Below, piece after piece: positions 7,856 through 16,162 of a stretch of 64,000 nucleotides of DNA. The notes beneath the pieces are model-generated. The model saw only the letters and a list, made by a program, of their open reading frames with translations. It did not search any database and was not told the DNA's origin. Position 1 is the first letter of the stretch. Each line of letters opens with the position of its first letter. Both the position numbers and the translations under genes were made by a program. This DNA is from Dokdonia sp. PRO95 (GTDB lineage Bacteria; Bacteroidota; Bacteroidia; Flavobacteriales; Flavobacteriaceae). The stretch lies in assembly GCF_000355805.1 (NCBI RefSeq), contig NZ_CM001837.1, positions 137,434 through 201,433 on the forward strand, read 5' to 3'.

Positions 7856-8683
7856 CTACATTTCTTTTAAGTCTATATTAAAATGTAACGCTAGGTTTTC
7901 CCACTGCACTCTATTGCGGTCCTCATTAACGTTTGTTTTTTTAAGGGCCACTTTTTGACTACCTACAAGTGGTATAGGGTCTTCCACAGTATATGGTGCA
8001 AATCGAGATAATGTCCCATTTAAAAGCGCCATTGTTTTAAACCACAGATCATCACTTTTGGGAGATAATTCTTGAAAAAGATCTACATTTAAAACTTGTT
8101 TATTAAGAGACCCTACAGGATATAAAACTCCACATACTCCCACAGGCATCATTGTCATATCTTCAATGGCAGCAGATGTTACATGTTTCCATTGTTTATA
8201 AGGAAGGACTTCTCCTTGTTCATTGTATGATATACTCCTTACTCTATTTGCAATAATATCCTTTGGATATTCTAGGTGGGACTTATACAATTGCCCTAAT
8301 AAATTAGGATGGTACATCACATCATCATCAACGGTCACGATTATGCTATCAGGAAAAAGCTCTAAAGAATGGATAAGCTTACGGTGAGAAAAAGTATAGG
8401 GCGAGTATCTTATCTCAAACACATCACCTTCTAACGCTTTGAGTCCTGCTGGCACAGCACTTTCTAAGTCTTCGTTAAGCCAAAGAATAATTTTATCTGG
8501 TTGAGGATTTGCAGAAAGTAGACTCCTCACTGTATATTGAACAAGCTTAAGACGAGAAGGAATTGTGGTAAGTGACACAATCAATGGCACCGTATTCTTG
8601 TTTCTTGACTTAATCTTACTAACAGATTTGTTTTTTAACGCAAAACTTTTAAGTATGGATGGAAAATATTCTTTTAACTTCAT
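7856..8683 (-). CDS. Glycosyltransferase, GT-A type
   Basis: A 275-residue protein with a GT-A-like architecture. The N-terminus is basic. From residue 33 the sequence PLIVSLTTIPSRLKL opens a nucleotide-binding fold, and VTVDDDVMYHP carries the DDD metal motif at 119-121. The C-terminal PVGVCGVLYPVGSLN and KSDDLWFKTMALLNG resemble acceptor-binding loops seen in relatives. I know of no substrate assignment. It lies 23 bases downstream of another glycosyltransferase on the same strand, so the two probably act on the same glycan. Confidence 0.75.
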   Translation of the reverse strand: MKLKEYFPSILKSFALKNKSVSKIKSRNKNTVPLIVSLTTIPSRLKLVQYTVRSLLSANPQPDKIILWLNEDLESAVPAGLKALEGDVFEIRYSPYTFSHRKLIHSLELFPDSIIVTVDDDVMYHPNLLGQLYKSHLEYPKDIIANRVRSISYNEQGEVLPYKQWKHVTSAAIEDMTMMPVGVCGVLYPVGSLNKQVLNVDLFQELSPKSDDLWFKTMALLNGTLSRFAPYTVEDPIPLVGSQKVALKKTNVNEDRNRVQWENLALHFNIDLKEM

Positions 8684-8706
8684 AATTCAATAAAAATAGC
8701 GGCTAT

Positions 8707-9549
8707 CTAAATAGTAACATCATGATTTTTATCGATACCATGAATTGCGTAAGTCACTTTATTGTCACGAGTATTTTTTCTAATCGCCGCATTTTTGTCA
8801 AGAGTTTCTTGTGTCTTGTATCCTCTTGCGTGATCTAAATGAACACAAATTGCAGTATAACGTATCTGAATAGATTTTATGCCAGAATTCATCAAGCGCT
8901 CGCCAAGCTCCCTATCTTGTCCTCCGTACTGCATGCGCTCATCAAAACCATTTACCCTCACAATATCTTCTTTCCAACCGCTAGCGTTGTGACCATTCCA
9001 ACTAGCATTTGTAGGAGTAAGAAAATTTAGGGCTCTTGAAGTAAATTTGCCAGCCGTGAGTTTTTTATTTTTAAATGAAGATTTTAAACCACGCTCTTTT
9101 AACCAGTTTACATCAAAACAATTTTGATTCTGGATATCTGCATAATTTATTGAATTTGATATATCTAAAGGAAGTTTGAAATAACCTCCCGAAAGAAAAT
9201 AACCTTTCCTTCTATGTTTTATATGCTCTTCAACAAAGTTATTTTTTGGTATACAATCACCATCACTCATTAATATGTAATCCGAGTTACAGGCAACTAT
9301 GGCTTTATTGAGAATACGTGATTTTTGAAAACCTTCATCTTCCTGCCATACATGTATAATAGGAACTGGAAAATCTTTTGAAAAATCTTCTAAAAGCTTT
9401 TTTGTCTGTGGTCCAGATCCATCATCTGCTATAACAATTTCAAAATCGAAGGTCGTTTGAAATTGATATCCCCAAAGTGTTTTTTCTAACCAATCAACAG
9501 CATTATACGTGCTTAATATTACGGAAACTGATGGCTTAAGTGATTTCAT
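8707..9549 (-). CDS. Family 2 glycosyltransferase
   Basis: A 280-residue GT2-type enzyme. SVSVILSTYNAVDWLEKT opens the nucleotide-diphosphosugar-binding domain, ADDGS (41-45) and SDGDC with the DGD metal motif (96-98) complete it. The C-terminal third has GWKEDIVRVNGFDERM and YGGQDRELGERL, the galactosyltransferase-like ED region found in chondroitin- or heparosan-polymerase-type GT2 domains. No membrane segment is seen. It is first of a two-gene minus-strand unit with the other glycosyltransferase, convergent with the Stealth gene. The sugar specificity cannot be read from the sequence. Confidence 0.85.
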   Translation of the reverse strand: MKSLKPSVSVILSTYNAVDWLEKTLWGYQFQTTFDFEIVIADDGSGPQTKKLLEDFSKDFPVPIIHVWQEDEGFQKSRILNKAIVACNSDYILMSDGDCIPKNNFVEEHIKHRRKGYFLSGGYFKLPLDISNSINYADIQNQNCFDVNWLKERGLKSSFKNKKLTAGKFTSRALNFLTPTNASWNGHNASGWKEDIVRVNGFDERMQYGGQDRELGERLMNSGIKSIQIRYTAICVHLDHARGYKTQETLDKNAAIRKNTRDNKVTYAIHGIDKNHDVTI

Positions 9550-9702
9550 AGGCAGGAGACAAAACTAGCTAATTATTCATAAAATAGCTAGCATATTTAG
9601 TACAATAGAACAACGTACACCATAACACAAAGCATTCACCGTATTCCTAAGTGATGATGCCCATTTTAATCAATATATTATTCATAGGAAAGCAAAAAAA
9701 AA

Positions 9703-9722
9703 CCTCTCAGTTTCCTGAGAGG
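9703..9722 (-). terminator. rpsA terminator
   Basis: A perfect 8-base stem CCTCTCAG/CTGAGAGG with a 4-base loop, followed on the minus strand by nine consecutive T. It lies 30 bases past the rpsA stop. Confidence 0.9.
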
Positions 9723-9751
9723 CTTTTAGTATAAGAACTAGATGGTGAGAA

Positions 9752-11584
9752 TTACTCTCCTCCTTCCATTTTCTTTTTAAGAGCTGCAAGAGCATCGTTT
9801 GCATCACCTAAAGTAGGCTTAGACTCATCTGCTTGAGTTTTAGCTTTCTTAGCTTGTTGCTTAACGATCTTAGCTTCTTCTTCTTTATGGATAACCATAT
9901 GTGAAGCAACTACACGCTTGAAGTCTTTGTTGAATTCAATAATTTGGAATTCTGCCTCTTCTCCTTTTCCTAATTTAGTTCCGTCTTCTTTTTCAAGGTG
10001 ACGAGTAGGAACAAATGCAGTAATATCCTCGTTAAAATCGATAGTAGCTCCTTTGTCTACAATCTCTGTGATTGCAGCTTTGTGAGTAGTACCCATTTTG
10101 AACTCATCCTCGTACTTATCCCAAGGATTTGCTTCGATTTGTTTGTGACCTAAAGATAATTTACGTCCATCTACGTCAAGCTCAAGAACCACTACTTCTA
10201 GTTTATCTCCTACCTCACAGAATTCTGATGGGTGCTTCACTTTCTTAGTCCAAGAAAGATCTGAGATGTAAATTAATCCATCAATACCTTCTTCTAGTTC
10301 TAAGAACACACCGAAGTTTGTAAAGTTACGCACGATACCTTCGTGACGTGAACCTACAGGGTATTTAGAAGTAATATCTGTCCATGGATCTTGCGTTAAT
10401 TGCTTGATACCAAGGCTCATCTTACGATCTTCACGATCTAAAGTAAGAATTTGAGCATCTACTACGTCTCCTACTTTTACAAAGTCTTGAGCGCTACGTA
10501 AGTGCGTAGACCATGACATTTCTGATACGTGAATAAGACCTTCTACTCCTTCTTCTACTTCGATAAATGCACCGTAATCTGCGATTACAACTACTTTACC
10601 TTTTACGTTATCACCTACTTTAAGCTCTTCTCCTAAAGCTTCCCATGGGTGCTTAGAAAGTTGCTTAAGACCTAACTGGATACGTGTTTTATCCTCATCA
10701 AAGTCAAGGATTACAACATTCAGTTTCTGATCAAGCTCAACGATTTCGTTCGGGTGGTTGATACGTGACCAAGAAAGGTCTGTAATGTGTACCAGTCCAT
10801 CAACACCTCCAAGATCAACAAATACACCGTAAGAAGTAATGTTTTTAACAACACCTTCAAGTACTTGTCCTTTTTCAAGCTGCCCGATGATCTCCTTCTT
10901 CTGCTCTTCGATATCTGCTTCGATAAGCGCTTTGTGAGATACGACAACGTTTTTAAACTCGTGGTTGATTTTTACAACCTTGAATTCCATTGTTTTGTTT
11001 ACATACTGATCGTAATCACGTATAGGCTTCACATCAATTTGTGATCCTGGTAAGAATGCTTCGATACCGAAAACATCTACGATCATACCTCCTTTAGTAC
11101 GAGCTTTTACAAATCCGTTTACGATAGTTCCCTCATCGTGTGCAGCGTTAACGCGATCCCAAGCCTTGATAACACGTGCCTTACGGTGTGATAATATCAA
11201 TTGCCCAGTTGCATCCTCACGTACGTCGATAAGTACTTCTACTTTATCACCTACTTTAAGGTCTGGATTGTAACGGAACTCGTTAAGAGAGATTACTCCT
11301 TCAGACTTAGCGTTAATGTCAATGATTGCATCACGATCAGTAAGTGTAATTACTGTTCCTTCTACAACATCGTCATCAAGTGTATCTACAAAGTTACTTG
11401 CTACAAGCGCTTCAAATTCTTCAAGTTGCTTGTCATCTACAGTATCGATTCCTTCTTCGTACTTCTCCCAGTTAAAGTCTTTAAGAAATTGTTCTGGGTT
11501 TTCTTGAGCTGGAGTTAGCTCAACTTTTGGTGCTGCTACTGCAGCTTCTTCCTGAACTTCAGGATTTTTTGTTTCTTCAGCCAT
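9752..11584 (-). CDS. rpsA: 30S ribosomal protein S1
   Basis: Binds mRNA on the small ribosomal subunit and promotes initiation. The 610 residues comprise an acidic N-terminal tail and six S1 OB-fold repeats (roughly 75-135, 155-220, 238-308, 325-393, 410-480 and 495-565). The repeats show the pattern GxVxxxxxxGxFVxL, for example VVKNITSYGVFVDLGGVDGL and RNFTNFGVFLELEEGIDGL. The C-terminus is basic and Lys-rich. Transcription probably starts from a consensus promoter about 165 bases upstream, leaving a long leader. Ribosomal protein S1 autoregulates its own translation in E. coli; whether this leader does the same is not known. Confidence 0.97.
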   Translation of the reverse strand: MAEETKNPEVQEEAAVAAPKVELTPAQENPEQFLKDFNWEKYEEGIDTVDDKQLEEFEALVASNFVDTLDDDVVEGTVITLTDRDAIIDINAKSEGVISLNEFRYNPDLKVGDKVEVLIDVREDATGQLILSHRKARVIKAWDRVNAAHDEGTIVNGFVKARTKGGMIVDVFGIEAFLPGSQIDVKPIRDYDQYVNKTMEFKVVKINHEFKNVVVSHKALIEADIEEQKKEIIGQLEKGQVLEGVVKNITSYGVFVDLGGVDGLVHITDLSWSRINHPNEIVELDQKLNVVILDFDEDKTRIQLGLKQLSKHPWEALGEELKVGDNVKGKVVVIADYGAFIEVEEGVEGLIHVSEMSWSTHLRSAQDFVKVGDVVDAQILTLDREDRKMSLGIKQLTQDPWTDITSKYPVGSRHEGIVRNFTNFGVFLELEEGIDGLIYISDLSWTKKVKHPSEFCEVGDKLEVVVLELDVDGRKLSLGHKQIEANPWDKYEDEFKMGTTHKAAITEIVDKGATIDFNEDITAFVPTRHLEKEDGTKLGKGEEAEFQIIEFNKDFKRVVASHMVIHKEEEAKIVKQQAKKAKTQADESKPTLGDANDALAALKKKMEGGE

Positions 11585-11747
11585 TTGCTAAAATTTACAT
11601 CTACCTAAAAACAAGCGTTTTATAGACAGATGGGTTTTGTATTTTACGTTTCTGCGAAAGCTTCATAAACCTAGAAACCGTAAAAGGGTTTGTTTTATTT
11701 TTTAAATACCTCAATGGCAGCTTTCTAAAGGTGGCCAAAAAGGAGTG

Positions 11748-11778
11748 CAAAAATACACCCTTTATCTTTATTTACAAA
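11748..11778 (-). promoter_or_regulatory. rpsA promoter, consensus Bacteroidota type
   Basis: On the minus strand TTTG (11778-11775), exactly 19 bases, then TATTTTTG (11755-11748). This is a full match to the Bacteroidota consensus TTTG-N19-TAnnTTTG, as expected for a highly expressed ribosomal gene. The predicted leader is about 155 bases. Confidence 0.8.
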
Positions 11779-12041
11779 GGGGTTGTGAGATAAAAAAGCG
11801 TCTCCATAATTATCCTCCATTCCTAGAAGAACAAACTTACTCTTCTAAGGCTATTAAACCCACTAATTACAAAGATTAAAGCCATATGCCTAAGCTTATT
11901 ACACACAAGATCTTGTCGTAAATTTTACAAAAAAATAACAAGCCTAAAGGAAAACCGTAAACAAGTGTGAAAATCTATTTGTAGATTCGCTAAGTCCATT
12001 TTCACTTAAACACTAAAAAGTATTGATTCTTAGAATTTTAA

Positions 12042-12057
12042 CGCTTTCGCGAAAGCC
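12042..12057. repeat. TTTCGCGAAA palindrome, two-armed form
   Basis: Core with an ACGC left arm and a GC right arm (third base changed to C). Intergenic, upstream of the lipoprotein gene at 12171. Confidence 0.9.
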
Positions 12058-12170
12058 CATTTCTATAATAATCTACCCATATATTTAGAAAGCCATCGAA
12101 ATATTAACCAAGTGAGAAATTGCAACAAGATGATAATCTAGGACAGCACTTTAAATAAACTCAATAAACA

Positions 12171-12803
12171 ATGAAAAACTTTCACATAATCAAATCTATT
12201 GTGTGTTTATTATTACTTTCAAACATAAGTTGTGCGGATAATGAGAAACAATCACAAAAAGACTTACAAAATCTCTTCTATAAATATCATTTAAAGAACT
12301 CAACTATTGAAAAGTCTAAAAATGAAATTGAAATCATAAGTTCAAAGGAAATTCATTCATACTATAACGGAGTGTTTTACAAGATAAAAGGCACAAATGA
12401 ACTATATTTTGGAATCACCGATAAAAATAAAATCCTCTCCATTAACCATCTGCAAGGAAAGGAAAAATCTTCATTATTTAATAAAAGTAACTGCATTGTA
12501 CGTTCCAATAATAAAGGAAATACAAAATCTCAAGATATAGATGATTGCTTTACATTTTTTGCCGGAGAGTTTCCTTATCAAGGTTACACTCAGTTAGAGT
12601 TTAAATGGGATTGTTCAAATAAAGATGTAGCTTCAGAGAATCTTCTTGAAGGAAAATATTTCTTCTTTTTAAAAGAAGGTGAAAACCATGAAATTTGTAA
12701 TCTAAGAGCTAAAAAGGAAGATGGGCAATTTGTCAATATTACTTACAATATAAATGATAAATTATTCAAAAAAACAACCAATATTCTAACCGTAAGTCGT
12801 TAA
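12171..12803 (+). CDS. Lipoprotein of unknown function
   Basis: A 210-residue protein with a lipoprotein signal peptide: basic start, hydrophobic core and lipobox SNISC, with the modified Cys near residue 21. The mature part is charged and contains several Cys residues (for example SNCIV, DDCFTF and WDCSN) that might form disulfides in the periplasm. I recognise no domain. Codon use is markedly AT-rich compared with the house-keeping genes nearby, which suggests an accessory or recently acquired gene. A second lipoprotein follows 51 bases later. Confidence 0.7.
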   Translation: MKNFHIIKSIVCLLLLSNISCADNEKQSQKDLQNLFYKYHLKNSTIEKSKNEIEIISSKEIHSYYNGVFYKIKGTNELYFGITDKNKILSINHLQGKEKSSLFNKSNCIVRSNNKGNTKSQDIDDCFTFFAGEFPYQGYTQLEFKWDCSNKDVASENLLEGKYFFFLKEGENHEICNLRAKKEDGQFVNITYNINDKLFKKTTNILTVSR

Positions 12804-12854
12804 TCTTTATTCATAATATTTATTAGTATTACCTAGTTGATAAAAAACATAACT

Positions 12855-13418
12855 ATGAAACTTTTTCTAAACCTCCTTTTAGCTTCTACACTCTTACTTA
12901 CCTCTTGTGATAGTGATGACGACACCACAAATACAGATAGCCTTTCTACACTTACAGACTTGAATGGTGAAACTGGCTTATCATATGATGAAAGTTTAAG
13001 CAAGTGGACAGACTTAAAAAATGATAATGGGAAATCTTACATCTATCAAACAGACATTATCTCCTTTACAGGTGATGGAAGCACTACAGAAATCAAAGTG
13101 ATAAATAACAGTGTGGTCTCTAGAGTATATCAAGCCTTTACTGTAAATGGTGAGACTGGAGAAAGAACAATTACAGACACTTACTCTGAAAACGAAGCTG
13201 CATTAGGAACAAACCCAGAAGGCGCTGCACCACTCACAATAGACGAGTTATATAATTCTTGCGCAAGCGAATACCTCGTAGTAGATCAAGAGAACAATAC
13301 GATATCCTTACAAACTGAAGTAAATGGCTTACTTACATTATGCGGTTTTACACCTAATGATTGTGCAGATGATTGTTTTACCGGTATTTCCATAAAAGCA
13401 TTTGACTGGATTAACTAG
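12855..13418 (+). CDS. Small lipoprotein of unknown function
   Basis: 187 residues. The signal peptide ends in the lipobox LLTSC, followed by an Asp-rich stretch (CDSDDD), a common surface-export type signal in Bacteroidota lipoproteins. The rest is acidic and probably beta-rich, with four Cys in the last third (LTLCGF, NDCADDCF). I used the ATG at 12855, since an in-frame TTG 18 bases upstream would only lengthen the n-region. No known domain is recognised. It follows another orphan lipoprotein on the same strand. Confidence 0.7.
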   Translation: MKLFLNLLLASTLLLTSCDSDDDTTNTDSLSTLTDLNGETGLSYDESLSKWTDLKNDNGKSYIYQTDIISFTGDGSTTEIKVINNSVVSRVYQAFTVNGETGERTITDTYSENEAALGTNPEGAAPLTIDELYNSCASEYLVVDQENNTISLQTEVNGLLTLCGFTPNDCADDCFTGISIKAFDWIN

Positions 13419-13599
13419 TCCTATTTAACGCACAGCATGTTTTCGTGAGGTCCATAACTGTCGTTAAGATTCTTTTCCCTTAAGCAATCCTATCGTCCTA
13501 CTTATAGATTGTATATTTATGCTATAGAACAATGGTAAGATCAGCCGCTACAATCCATTTATTTGTATCAAATCTTATTTGAAAATCCCTATAGCAATA

Positions 13600-14250
13600 A
13601 TGAAAACATTAAAAGAACAAACATACGCCAAAATTGAAGCTGGAAGACAGGCAAAACCTGACTTTATGAAAGGCGTAGATAAAGTTATCGAGGAGGCTAA
13701 AGCTTTTTTAACTGGAAAGGATGCGCTTCAAGTAGGTAACAAAGCTCCAGAGTTTGAACTTCCTAATCCTAAAAAGCAGAAGATATCTCTCACCACTTTA
13801 TTGAGTCAAGGTCCTGTTGTGGTTACATTTTATCGCGGTGATTGGTGTCCTTATTGCAACTTACAACTACGAGCATTACAGTCAAAACTAGAGGAAATTC
13901 GCGCGCTAGGTGCAACACTTGTTGCCATAAGTCCACAGGTGCCAGATGGATCTATGACAGAAAGTGAGATTAGCAATATGGAATTTACGGTACTATCTGA
14001 TCAAGATGCAAAGGTGGCTTCTCTATATGGAGTGTCATGGGAGGTGCCAGCATTTTTAATGGATCACATGAAGGTAGATAGAGGACTAGATTTAGATAAA
14101 ATAAACAATGGCAAAGGAAGCATATTACCTATTCCTGCCACTTTTGTGCTCAATAAAGAAGGCATAGTTACATGGAGCTATGTAAATGTGGACTATAGAA
14201 CACGAGCAGAACCTAGTGACATTATTGAGGCTCTTAAAGTAATTTCTTAA
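13600..14250 (+). CDS. Peroxiredoxin-like (AhpC/TSA) family protein
   Basis: A 216-residue thioredoxin-fold protein of the peroxiredoxin-like family, probably reducing peroxides or other substrates in the cytosol. An N-terminal helical region (1-40) precedes GNKAPEFELPNP and VVVTFYRGDWCPYCNLQL. The WCPYC motif places Cys83 and Cys86 where the peroxidatic Cys usually lies, giving a CxxC instead of the classic TxxC. ISPQVPDGS and FTVLSDQDAKVASLYGV match the rest of the fold. I used the ATG at 13600, seven codons after an upstream TTG. No signal peptide. It is flanked by lipoprotein genes and probably has its own promoter in the 181-base gap upstream. Confidence 0.85.
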   Translation: MKTLKEQTYAKIEAGRQAKPDFMKGVDKVIEEAKAFLTGKDALQVGNKAPEFELPNPKKQKISLTTLLSQGPVVVTFYRGDWCPYCNLQLRALQSKLEEIRALGATLVAISPQVPDGSMTESEISNMEFTVLSDQDAKVASLYGVSWEVPAFLMDHMKVDRGLDLDKINNGKGSILPIPATFVLNKEGIVTWSYVNVDYRTRAEPSDIIEALKVIS

Positions 14251-14296
14251 TATAGAACTAGTGATAGTGCAAACCGTTGTTCAAACTCTTTTATCA

Positions 14297-14833
14297 ATGT
14301 TAAGAAAAATCTATATAATCGCTATTATGCTAGCCTTTACTAGCTGCGACTCTAGCAAACACATACGAGACCATAAGAGTAGTGAGAACACAACTGCAGT
14401 AATAGAAAAATTGAATAGTAGTAGTTTTGTAAATGACTTCCTTTCTTTCTCTTATCCCGCATCATTCAAGACCTCTTATGAAGCACACGAGACTTTAAAA
14501 GTAAACACGCTAAAGGGTGATAGCACGACTATCGTGATTTATGAAATGGATCAAGAATTAAAACTTGAAGATTTTGCAAGAGCGTTCATTAATAACATGA
14601 ATACATCTACTCAAGAGATAAATAGTCTAGATTTTCAATTAGGTAATGACACACTGCCTGCAAAGAAAGCAACCATAAACAATAGTAAAGAGGTACTAAT
14701 TCTAGAGGTGAAAAACTCAGCCAAAAAAACATTGTTCGTGAGTTTTGAAAAACTCATGACAAAAGACGGAGATTTTACAGAAGAAACCAAATCAACAATG
14801 CAACTGATTAACTCAACAATTAATTATAATTAA
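14297..14833 (+). CDS. Lipoprotein of unknown function
   Basis: 178 residues with a lipoprotein signal (ending LAFTSC). The mature part reads like a small domain of the kind found in many flavobacterial orphan proteins: DFLSFSYPASFKTSYE, then TLKGDSTTIVIYEMDQ, suggesting a beta-sheet fold similar to PsbP/MOG1-type domains. This is inference from the strand pattern only. I preferred the ATG at 14297 because the in-frame codons upstream would put extra residues before the basic signal start. It follows the peroxiredoxin-like gene by 46 bases. Confidence 0.65.
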   Translation: MLRKIYIIAIMLAFTSCDSSKHIRDHKSSENTTAVIEKLNSSSFVNDFLSFSYPASFKTSYEAHETLKVNTLKGDSTTIVIYEMDQELKLEDFARAFINNMNTSTQEINSLDFQLGNDTLPAKKATINNSKEVLILEVKNSAKKTLFVSFEKLMTKDGDFTEETKSTMQLINSTINYN

Positions 14834-14896
14834 TCCAGCAATCTTAAGTGCATATATTTATAGCCCGCCACAAACAATGATTAGTATTAGAAGAGT

Positions 14897-15886
14897 ATGG
14901 ATTGGAGCACCTTTGAGATAGACAATAAACCATTTAGTTGGGGACAAACATTTAATCACGTCTTTGAAATCTTTAAGCGTGAAAACCTCAACAAGTATAC
15001 TAGTTCTTGGAAGCTACACAAAGTACCTTCAAACGGATTTTTAGGCTTAGATGGTGTTTCATGTGAATTCTACGGGCCTTCTTATAACAGACCAATTTCC
15101 TCCATTTCATTTGGATTAAAACCTATCAAAAAGGGATGGTTTCAACAGCACCACGCGCCTTATATGAAGCAGCTCATATCTATTCTAGGCGAACCTCATA
15201 ACATTAATAAGAATCCGCTGCCGGATGGTAAAAAGTATAACGAGGGATATAGCAGCGGCAGTGTTATTTATGCTGCACACTGGTGGTTTGGCGATATAAG
15301 GATTGGTCTCTCTGTCTATGGAGGTATTAGAAATGAGTCATTAGGAAAAACAGCGGCACTCCTCTATATAGGTTGGTATAATGAGATAGCAATGGCTAAG
15401 CCATACATCGATGAGTATTATGATAGAGAAGCTCGTATAAGCAAGCAGCTCACTCTAGTAGAAACCTTTACACTCAGCTATGGCCAGTTAAAAACACTTC
15501 GTAGATCTTATGAGCTACCTAGTGATTTACTGGCAGATAAGGAAGATGAAATTCACGCAGCACAGCTCACTTTATACCACGCTAACGTTTATAGGACTCC
15601 AAAAAACCTTGCACAACAAATGCAACCTAACCAGCTACGGCTTTTATCTCTAGACACTACCCAGCATTACGCACTAGCCACTATGTACGACTTCACGGTA
15701 TTTGACTATGATAGCGAGCTCGTGTTTACTAATGTACTACCAGCAAAAGGAGCCGGAGCTACAGAGATTACTGTAAACAACATAACGTATAGAGACAGTC
15801 CTAATAGTGTCCCGTTATCTGAACTCAAAACCAAAATCAAATCTTTAGGATTTACCATTAAAACCGCCGAGTTTTACGATGCTTGA
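14897..15886 (+). CDS. Hypothetical cytosolic protein, 329 residues
   Basis: I do not recognise this protein. It has no signal peptide or membrane segment. The first 180 residues are rich in aromatic residues and glycines (SWGQTFNHVFEIFKRE, VIYAAHWWFGDIRIGLSVYGG), which suggests a compact mixed alpha/beta domain. Residues 180-230 look helical, and the C-terminal 100 residues have beta-strand character (ALATMYDFTVFDYDSELVF). Codon use resembles that of the core genes. It has no obvious operon partner: a 276-base gap follows and a lipoprotein gene precedes it by 63 bases. Immunity-like or metabolic roles cannot be told apart. Confidence 0.6.
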   Translation: MDWSTFEIDNKPFSWGQTFNHVFEIFKRENLNKYTSSWKLHKVPSNGFLGLDGVSCEFYGPSYNRPISSISFGLKPIKKGWFQQHHAPYMKQLISILGEPHNINKNPLPDGKKYNEGYSSGSVIYAAHWWFGDIRIGLSVYGGIRNESLGKTAALLYIGWYNEIAMAKPYIDEYYDREARISKQLTLVETFTLSYGQLKTLRRSYELPSDLLADKEDEIHAAQLTLYHANVYRTPKNLAQQMQPNQLRLLSLDTTQHYALATMYDFTVFDYDSELVFTNVLPAKGAGATEITVNNITYRDSPNSVPLSELKTKIKSLGFTIKTAEFYDA

Positions 15887-15963
15887 TGATTACAAATGGC
15901 ATTCGTAATAGCTTTATCAAACTAGCAGCTTACAGCATATTCTGATTAAATTGAGTGGTGCTA

Positions 15964-15979
15964 CGCTTTCGCGAAAATA
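15964..15979. repeat. TTTCGCGAAA palindrome, one-armed form
   Basis: Core with the CGC arm on the left and AT on the right. Intergenic, in the 276-base gap before the TlpA-like gene. Confidence 0.9.
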
Positions 15980-16162
15980 TGCACACAATAACTATTTCTA
16001 GTAGCGAGACACGCTGCGCTAGATTTACAAATAAGTGTATATTTAGACAATCAATTAAAAAACAAGTAATTGCACATACTTTAAGTAATATCAGATTTTC
16101 AATGAGACTTCTATGATTTGATCTCTGTTTGCTTTGTAAGATTGTTTTTTATCCGCTCACAA

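Larger units (their letters stand above)
11585..12170. other. Divergent intergenic region, rpsA leader and promoter
   Basis: A 586-base stretch without a gene. It holds the rpsA leader (about 155 bases), the rpsA promoter at 11748-11778, a degenerate palindrome-like half (TGCGAAAGC, near 11655) and one palindrome copy at 12042-12057. From 11800 to 12040 and from 12060 to 12170 I see only AT-rich sequence, with no conserved RNA or small gene. Confidence 0.6.

Noticed and set aside
10720-11518. Several overlapping frames inside rpsA
   Set aside because: Shadows of a confidently assigned gene; low-complexity products and no partners.
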